From Herbaspirillum sp. SJZ106 (GTDB taxonomy: Bacteria > Pseudomonadota > Gammaproteobacteria > Burkholderiales > Burkholderiaceae_D), in contig NZ_VFNI01000001.1 of NCBI RefSeq assembly GCF_006715495.1, positions 310,001-374,000 of the forward strand: a DNA stretch of 64,000 nt, given 5' to 3'. Both the position numbers and the translations under genes were made by a program. Of this stretch, positions 59,705-64,000 are shown in pieces. Each line of letters opens with the position of its first letter. The first letter of the stretch is position 1. The notes beneath the pieces were generated by a model. It was not told where the DNA came from and searched no databases. It saw only the letters and a list, made by a program, of their open reading frames with translations.

Positions 59705-62350
59705 ATGGCTCATTTCAATACCAACCCGACCCTGCATAGCGCCGCGTCGCTGCAATCACTGCAGTCCTACGACAGCAACTCTTCTTCGGCCGCCGCTTCC
59801 AGTTCCGCTGCCTCCGAAGGTTCCAGGAAGCTGCACGTCACGCTGGACGAATTTGTCGCCCATCAGCCCAGTTCACGGGTCAACCACCGCATCATCGTCG
59901 GCGCCGGCCCACGCGGCACGGCCCAGGTCACCGAAGACCTGCTGTTCATGCTGGAACACAAGGAAGACTTCGACAAACTGGGCCAGAAGCCTGGCTACCG
60001 CATGGAAACCACGCTGATCGAACGCAAGGGCAAGGACTGGGTCGCACGCGGTAACGGCTGGGGCCCAGACCAGGGCGTGGGTACCGTCAACACATCGCCG
60101 GAAAAGGCCCAGTTCCACAAGGAACGCATCAGCGAATTGCTCAAGAAGAATCGCGACATCCTCGGCGCCAAGTACGCCGAGCAGAACCCGATCGCCCACG
60201 CCGCACTGCAGACCGCCTTTCAGGCCCCAGAAGGCACTGATGAAAATCCCACCACCGGCCGCGCCTCGCTGACACGCACAGACCAGGGCAAGGAAGAGCA
60301 GGAATATTTCACGGCACTGTGCGAACTGGCACACCAGACCTTCCCGTTCCTGAAGATCAACGTGATCACCGAAACCTCGGTGGACAAGATCGACGTCTCG
60401 GATCCGGAAAACCCGAGGGTCCTGGTACGTGCCAACGGCAAGAGCTCGCCGCTGGTCGCGCTGGCCGCCCGTGGTGTGGTTCTCAATACCGGCACCACGG
60501 TCAAGAATCCGATTTCGGATCCTGAAGTGCAGAAGCATACCTTCGCCGAACCGATGAACCAGGAGCGTCTGGCCAGCTTCCTTGATGCCAAGGGCCTGCT
60601 CGATGCCAACGGTGAACTCAAGCAGGGCGCCAAGCTGCTGGTCGGCGGTACCGGCTTGTCGCTGTACGATCAACTGATCGCACTGCATGGCTCGATGAAG
60701 CTGATGGAAGTCGACGAAACGGCGCCGTTCGGCTACAAGCTGACCGAGGCCGCCAAGGAGAAATACCAGGGCGCACTGACCGTGGTCAGCTTCACCCCCG
60801 GCAAGTGGATCTCGCCACGCCATACCAACAGCGCCGAATGGACCCAGGAGAAAAAACCGCTGGGCACCGCCGAAGAGCTGCACTCGATGTTCCTGCACGA
60901 AGATGGCCAGGAAGTGTATAAGACCTTTGCCGACCTGGCGATCGCGTCGGTGGCGGCCACACTGGGCTTGACACCGGAGCAGGTGCACCAGAACGGCCTG
61001 ACCACCGAGGCCTTGCTCAAGGAGCAGGGCGATTCGACCCTGAAGCACATGGAAAAGTTGGCACAAGCCACCACGCTGACCGGCCCGGCCCGCGAACAGG
61101 CATTGAAGGAAGCTACCTGGACGCTGGAAGGCGCCCGTCGTCAGGCTTACCTGCCGATGATCCTGGGTTACGGCGCCACCGAGAATCCCGAGGCCACCAT
61201 CGCCCGCATGAATGAACTGGCGCCGCTGACCTTCAAGGGGCGTGCCGGCTACCTGATGGAGCGTGCCCAGCCTGCAGGTGTCACCACGGCCGAGGTGGCC
61301 ACAGGCCGAGGCAACCGGGAAGAGATGAATGTGCTGACCACATTGACCAACGACATCACCGCTTCGCCGTTCCGTGTGCATTACTTCGCGGTAATGCTGC
61401 AGCAGGCAGGTATCGTCAAGTACGAACCAGGCAGCTATAACGACTTCAAGGCCAAGCCCGGCGACAACCAGCTTGAATTCAAGGGCCGTGAAATGGATGC
61501 GCCGGCCAAGTTCGATGCGTTCGTCGTGTCGCCTACCTTTGATCGCAAGGCTGAACCTGCATTGACATCGCTGGCAGGCCAGGTCAAGTCTGTCCATAAG
61601 GACGTGGCTGACCTGCCTGAATTGACCGGCAACCGCCTGATGTTGCGCCCGGATTCGGTCAACAGCCAGGAAGGCCGCCTGCCGATCCAGGACTTTGGCT
61701 ACAACGGTGCGGGTGCAATGCTGGGCCGCAACAAGGTCGGGCTGGTGTCGTACGACGTCAACAACCGTGATTCGGCCTACGATGTGAGTCCAGGCCTGAC
61801 ACTGCGCCGGATGGCCCAGGAACATCTGTTCGCTGCCGGCTTGACCGGAGCGTTCAATGTGGTCGAAGGCATGTATGACGAGGAGGCTGAAATCGACGCC
61901 GATGCATTCCGCGCCGAAGTCAGCAAGTTCGCCGACGCGTTCGAGTCGGGCCAGAAAAAGACCGCGTTCGTCAAGTCGGTGGAAAAAGCGGTGAAGGAGG
62001 ATCCGGCAGCATTGAAGAAGGGCGATACCTTCGCCGGGCTGGCCCACCTGTTTGCCACCAGCAAGCTGGGTGTCGACGCCGCCGCCGTAGTGGCCAAGCA
62101 CATGGCTGCCGACCCCGACAAGTTCGGTGTGGCGGACGACGAGCGCATGCGTGCTTTCGTTGCCGCCGGGGTTGAATACGATGGCAAGAAGGGCTCTCTG
62201 CCGAAATTCAATCCGGCCAGCCAGGAAAAGCTGTTCGCCCGTTTCGTGGATTATCCGCTGCACATCCATCAAGCGGTCTACGCTAGGGCCAAGGCGTTCG
62301 CCGAAGAGACTCCGGCAAAGACCCTGCGCCACACCACCCCGCGTCGGTAG
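59705..62350 (+). CDS. large FAD/NAD(P)-binding-domain protein with Ser-rich N-terminus, possible effector
   Basis: An 881-residue protein. The first 45 residues are Ser/Ala/Asn/Gln-rich (SLQSLQSYDSNSSSAAASSS), resembling a type III secretion signal. A dinucleotide-binding fold starts near residue 58 (RVNHRIIVGAGPRGTAQV), with a G-x-G-x-x-G motif of the FAD/NAD(P)-binding family. Further Rossmann-like segments occur near residues 250-270 (ALAARGVVLNTGTTVKN) and 315-330 (KLLVGGTGLSLYDQLIAL). The C-terminal 250 residues are helical and unassigned. It could be a monooxygenase-like or oxidoreductase-like enzyme. The start has AAAGAA upstream. It has its own terminator. Secretion is inferred. Confidence 0.65.
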   Translation: MAHFNTNPTLHSAASLQSLQSYDSNSSSAAASSSAASEGSRKLHVTLDEFVAHQPSSRVNHRIIVGAGPRGTAQVTEDLLFMLEHKEDFDKLGQKPGYRMETTLIERKGKDWVARGNGWGPDQGVGTVNTSPEKAQFHKERISELLKKNRDILGAKYAEQNPIAHAALQTAFQAPEGTDENPTTGRASLTRTDQGKEEQEYFTALCELAHQTFPFLKINVITETSVDKIDVSDPENPRVLVRANGKSSPLVALAARGVVLNTGTTVKNPISDPEVQKHTFAEPMNQERLASFLDAKGLLDANGELKQGAKLLVGGTGLSLYDQLIALHGSMKLMEVDETAPFGYKLTEAAKEKYQGALTVVSFTPGKWISPRHTNSAEWTQEKKPLGTAEELHSMFLHEDGQEVYKTFADLAIASVAATLGLTPEQVHQNGLTTEALLKEQGDSTLKHMEKLAQATTLTGPAREQALKEATWTLEGARRQAYLPMILGYGATENPEATIARMNELAPLTFKGRAGYLMERAQPAGVTTAEVATGRGNREEMNVLTTLTNDITASPFRVHYFAVMLQQAGIVKYEPGSYNDFKAKPGDNQLEFKGREMDAPAKFDAFVVSPTFDRKAEPALTSLAGQVKSVHKDVADLPELTGNRLMLRPDSVNSQEGRLPIQDFGYNGAGAMLGRNKVGLVSYDVNNRDSAYDVSPGLTLRRMAQEHLFAAGLTGAFNVVEGMYDEEAEIDADAFRAEVSKFADAFESGQKKTAFVKSVEKAVKEDPAALKKGDTFAGLAHLFATSKLGVDAAAVVAKHMAADPDKFGVADDERMRAFVAAGVEYDGKKGSLPKFNPASQEKLFARFVDYPLHIHQAVYARAKAFAEETPAKTLRHTTPRR

Positions 62351-62411
62351 CATTAGCCGCACGGAGAGGCAGGCTGGCAGCAATCCGGCGCCCTGAACCG
62401 GTTAAACAGTG

Positions 62412-62450
62412 AAAATGGCGTGAAGATAAGATCTTCACGCCATTTTCCGT
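62412..62450. terminator. bidirectional terminator between convergent genes
   Basis: A perfect 16-base stem (AAAATGGCGTGAAGAT and its complement) with a three-base loop, followed by T-rich DNA in the plus direction. It separates the island's last plus-strand gene from the enoyl-CoA hydratase gene on the minus strand. Confidence 0.9.
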
Positions 62451-62513
62451 TTTCCGTTTGGGTTCGTTGGGGCTGTTTGGGGCAGTGCCGGTCGATGACG
62501 CCAGCAGGGTGTC

Positions 62514-63353
62514 TCAGTCCGCTTCCTGCATCCAGCCGTCGAGTACGATGCGATGCACGGACAGCAGCGGTCGTTCAGCCGGCAGCGCGCGGGCGCGCAG
62601 TGACGGGCCGGCGCGCAGGCGGGCGCCCACGCGCACCGCGTCGGCGGTCATGTCGGCCGCGCCGGGCGCCACCGCAATGGCGCGAATGAGCTTGCTGGAT
62701 GCTTGCTGTGCCTGGGCATCGCCCAGCAGCAGTGAAGCGATCAGGGCCGTAATATGTTTATCGAGCGCTTCAGGCGCAACGACTTCATGGACCAGGCCGA
62801 GTTCGGCCGCCCGCGCCGCGGTAAGTTGTTCGTTGGTTTGAAAATAGCGCTGGCACTGGCGGGCACCAATGGCGCGCACCAGGTGCGGCGTGATGACAGC
62901 AGGCGCCATGCCTAGATTGTCGTCGACCATCGTGAAGCGCACATGGTCGGCAGCGATACATATATCGCAGGCCGCAATCATCCCTGCGCCGATGCCGACG
63001 GCGTTGCCCTGTACGCGGGCGATGGTCGGTTTTTCGCATTCGGCCAGGACCTGCAACAGCTGCGCCAGCTTGCGGGCATCATCCAGCGCATCGTTCATCG
63101 ACGCGCTGGCCTGCGCGTGCAGCCATCCCGATTCGATGCCGCATGAGAAGCTTTCGCCGCGCGCGGCCAACACGATCACGCGCACTTCCGGATTCTTGTT
63201 GAGCGATGCGACAGCACGGATGATCTCCTGCACCATACTGCGATCAATGGCGTTGCCATCGATGGGACGATTGATCCAGATCCAGCCGACCCGCGACAGG
63301 CCGTGGTTTTTCATTTCGATATCGATGCAGGGAGAATTGACACGTGCAGTCAT
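62514..63353 (-). CDS. enoyl-CoA hydratase/isomerase family protein
   Basis: A 279-residue crotonase-fold protein. The oxyanion-hole segments are visible: RGESFSCGIESGW near residue 68 and RVQGNAVGIGAGMIAACDICIAA near residues 110-132. DNLGMAPAVITPHLVRAIG and AAELGLVHEVV complete the family pattern. The start is set at MTARVNS (TGGAAA upstream); an earlier ATG is possible. It is convergent with the preceding gene and lies outside the T3SS-like region. The substrate is unknown (acyl-CoA, perhaps methylglutaconyl-CoA-type). Confidence 0.88.
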   Translation of the reverse strand: MTARVNSPCIDIEMKNHGLSRVGWIWINRPIDGNAIDRSMVQEIIRAVASLNKNPEVRVIVLAARGESFSCGIESGWLHAQASASMNDALDDARKLAQLLQVLAECEKPTIARVQGNAVGIGAGMIAACDICIAADHVRFTMVDDNLGMAPAVITPHLVRAIGARQCQRYFQTNEQLTAARAAELGLVHEVVAPEALDKHITALIASLLLGDAQAQQASSKLIRAIAVAPGAADMTADAVRVGARLRAGPSLRARALPAERPLLSVHRIVLDGWMQEAD

Positions 63354-63509
63354 CGTGATTTCCATCGGTTGGCAAAGAATTGCATCTGCTGGGTGCGCGG
63401 GAGCCTGCTTGCCATTGCAGCCCGATCCGGCGCCATGGAGTGCTTGTCCAATGCGCGAAACAGGACTGCGGCATGCGAGCCGCGATGGCAACCGGCGGGC
63501 AGTGGCCAT

Positions 63510-63755
63510 GATTGGTTATGCGAGGCAAAGCCCTAACAAGGAAGGCGGACAGATCAGCGCATCGGTGGTGCCGGTAAAAAAATCCCGCAGCTTGCGCCTG
63601 CCTTCACGGTCACTATAGATGGAGCCTGTTTTTTGTGTCAATAAATTTCGACAATTAAAAACATTTTGTTGCAATGTAATTCGTAACAAGCTTTGATTGG
63701 CTTATTTATGCCATTTTTTCGGAGTTTTATTTGTCGGAAATAAATGACGAATTGC
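63510..63755. other. AT-rich intergenic region
   Basis: About 245 bases, with AT-rich DNA at 63615-63750 (for example AATAAATTTCGACAATTAAA). No gene is seen. It is probably the promoter region of the enoyl-CoA hydratase gene and the 3' flank of the response regulator gene. It is the lowest-GC stretch of the window. Confidence 0.5.
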
Positions 63756-64000
63756 TTACGCTTCGCGATAGGAGGGGGATGGAATCGTCTGGTCCTGCCC
63801 GGTATCGACCGGATCCAGGCGGTAACCCTGGCTGTAGGCGGTGCGGATGACGACGATATTGCGGTTGTCGATCTGTAACTTCTTGCGCAGCTTGTAGACG
63901 TGTTGTTCGATGGTGCGGCCGGCTATTTCGCTATCGGTACTCCAGATGACCGAACCCAGCGTTTCGCGTGAGATATAGACGCCAGGCGAAGAAAAGAACA
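63756..64000 (-). CDS. OmpR-type winged-helix DNA-binding domain, C-terminal part of a response regulator (5' end outside window)
   Basis: Read on the minus strand from the window edge, the last 81 residues include SRETLGSVIWSTDSEIAGRT, then IEQHVYKLRKKLQ and IRTAYSQGYRLDPVD. This is the recognition helix and wing of OmpR/PhoB-type regulators (R-x-x-L...W, RTIEQHVYKLRKKL, I.T....GYRL). The gene ends with a TAA at 63756-63758. The N-terminal part is not in the window, so it is not known whether a receiver domain is attached. Confidence 0.85.
   Translation of the reverse strand, partial: FFSSPGVYISRETLGSVIWSTDSEIAGRTIEQHVYKLRKKLQIDNRNIVVIRTAYSQGYRLDPVDTGQDQTIPSPSYREA

Noticed and set aside
59873-62383. 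836-codon open frame opposite the 881-residue gene
   Set aside because: Antisense, His/Gln/Arg-rich, no ribosome site at its start; the plus-strand gene has a recognisable dinucleotide-binding motif and a terminator.

Overview
The window is GC-rich DNA (with a few AT-rich intergenic patches) that looks like a large type III secretion (T3SS) island of a betaproteobacterium, most likely in the Burkholderiales. That placement is inferred from codon use and gene style, and I do not assign a genus. No tRNA, rRNA, insertion sequence or CRISPR array was found.

Layout. (1) 1-11.7 kb holds accessory and effector genes, mostly on the minus strand: a partial coiled-coil protein, a two-partner secretion pair (tpsB, tpsA), a probable ADP-ribosyltransferase effector, and a NEL-type E3 ubiquitin ligase whose usual LRR domain is replaced by 31-residue helical repeats. 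(2) 11.7-14 kb holds two metabolic-looking genes, a class III aminotransferase and a short-chain dehydrogenase. (3) 14-21.2 kb is a field of small secreted or effector-like genes, a CesT-type chaperone, a harpin-like protein, three tiny candidate needle/pilus or secreted proteins, and a 589-residue repeat protein. (4) 21.2-24.2 kb holds a methyltransferase, a chaperone-like gene and an ECF sigma factor (HrpL-like). (5) 24.4-44.8 kb is the T3SS core: sctW, tyeA-like, sycN-like, sctX, sctY, sctV, two inserted accessory genes, then sctD-N-O-P-Q-R-S-T-U, then sctI-J-K-L, two small genes and sctC. (6) 44.9-56.9 kb is a complete-looking R64/thin-pilus type IVb pilus operon (pilL, N, O, P, Q, R, S, M, V, T) followed by a separate PilT-family ATPase. 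(7) 57-62.4 kb holds a chaperone/effector pair, a phosphoribosyltransferase and a large FAD/NAD(P)-binding protein with a serine-rich N-terminus. (8) 62.5-64 kb looks like ordinary chromosome: an enoyl-CoA hydratase and the C-terminal winged helix of a response regulator.

Regulation. The ECF sigma gene is divergent from sctW. At least ten sites matching the HrpL-dependent hrp box (GGAAC[C/T], 15-16 bases, then a CCACNNA-like element) can be read by eye. They lie before sctW, sctD, sctI, the small secreted genes, the chaperone/effector genes, the NEL effector and, unexpectedly, the type IVb pilus operon. The window therefore reads as one HrpL-type regulon that includes injectisome, effectors and probably a pilus.

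Hybrid character. The order sctI-J-K-L-(hrpF/hrpG-like)-sctC and the hrp boxes are as in the Hrp1 (Pseudomonas/Erwinia) type. The block sctW-tyeA-sycN-sctX-sctY-sctV is the Ysc-type gatekeeper/export-gate block. No YopB/YopD- or IpaB-like translocator was recognised here. The small proteins and many effectors have no assignable function from sequence alone.
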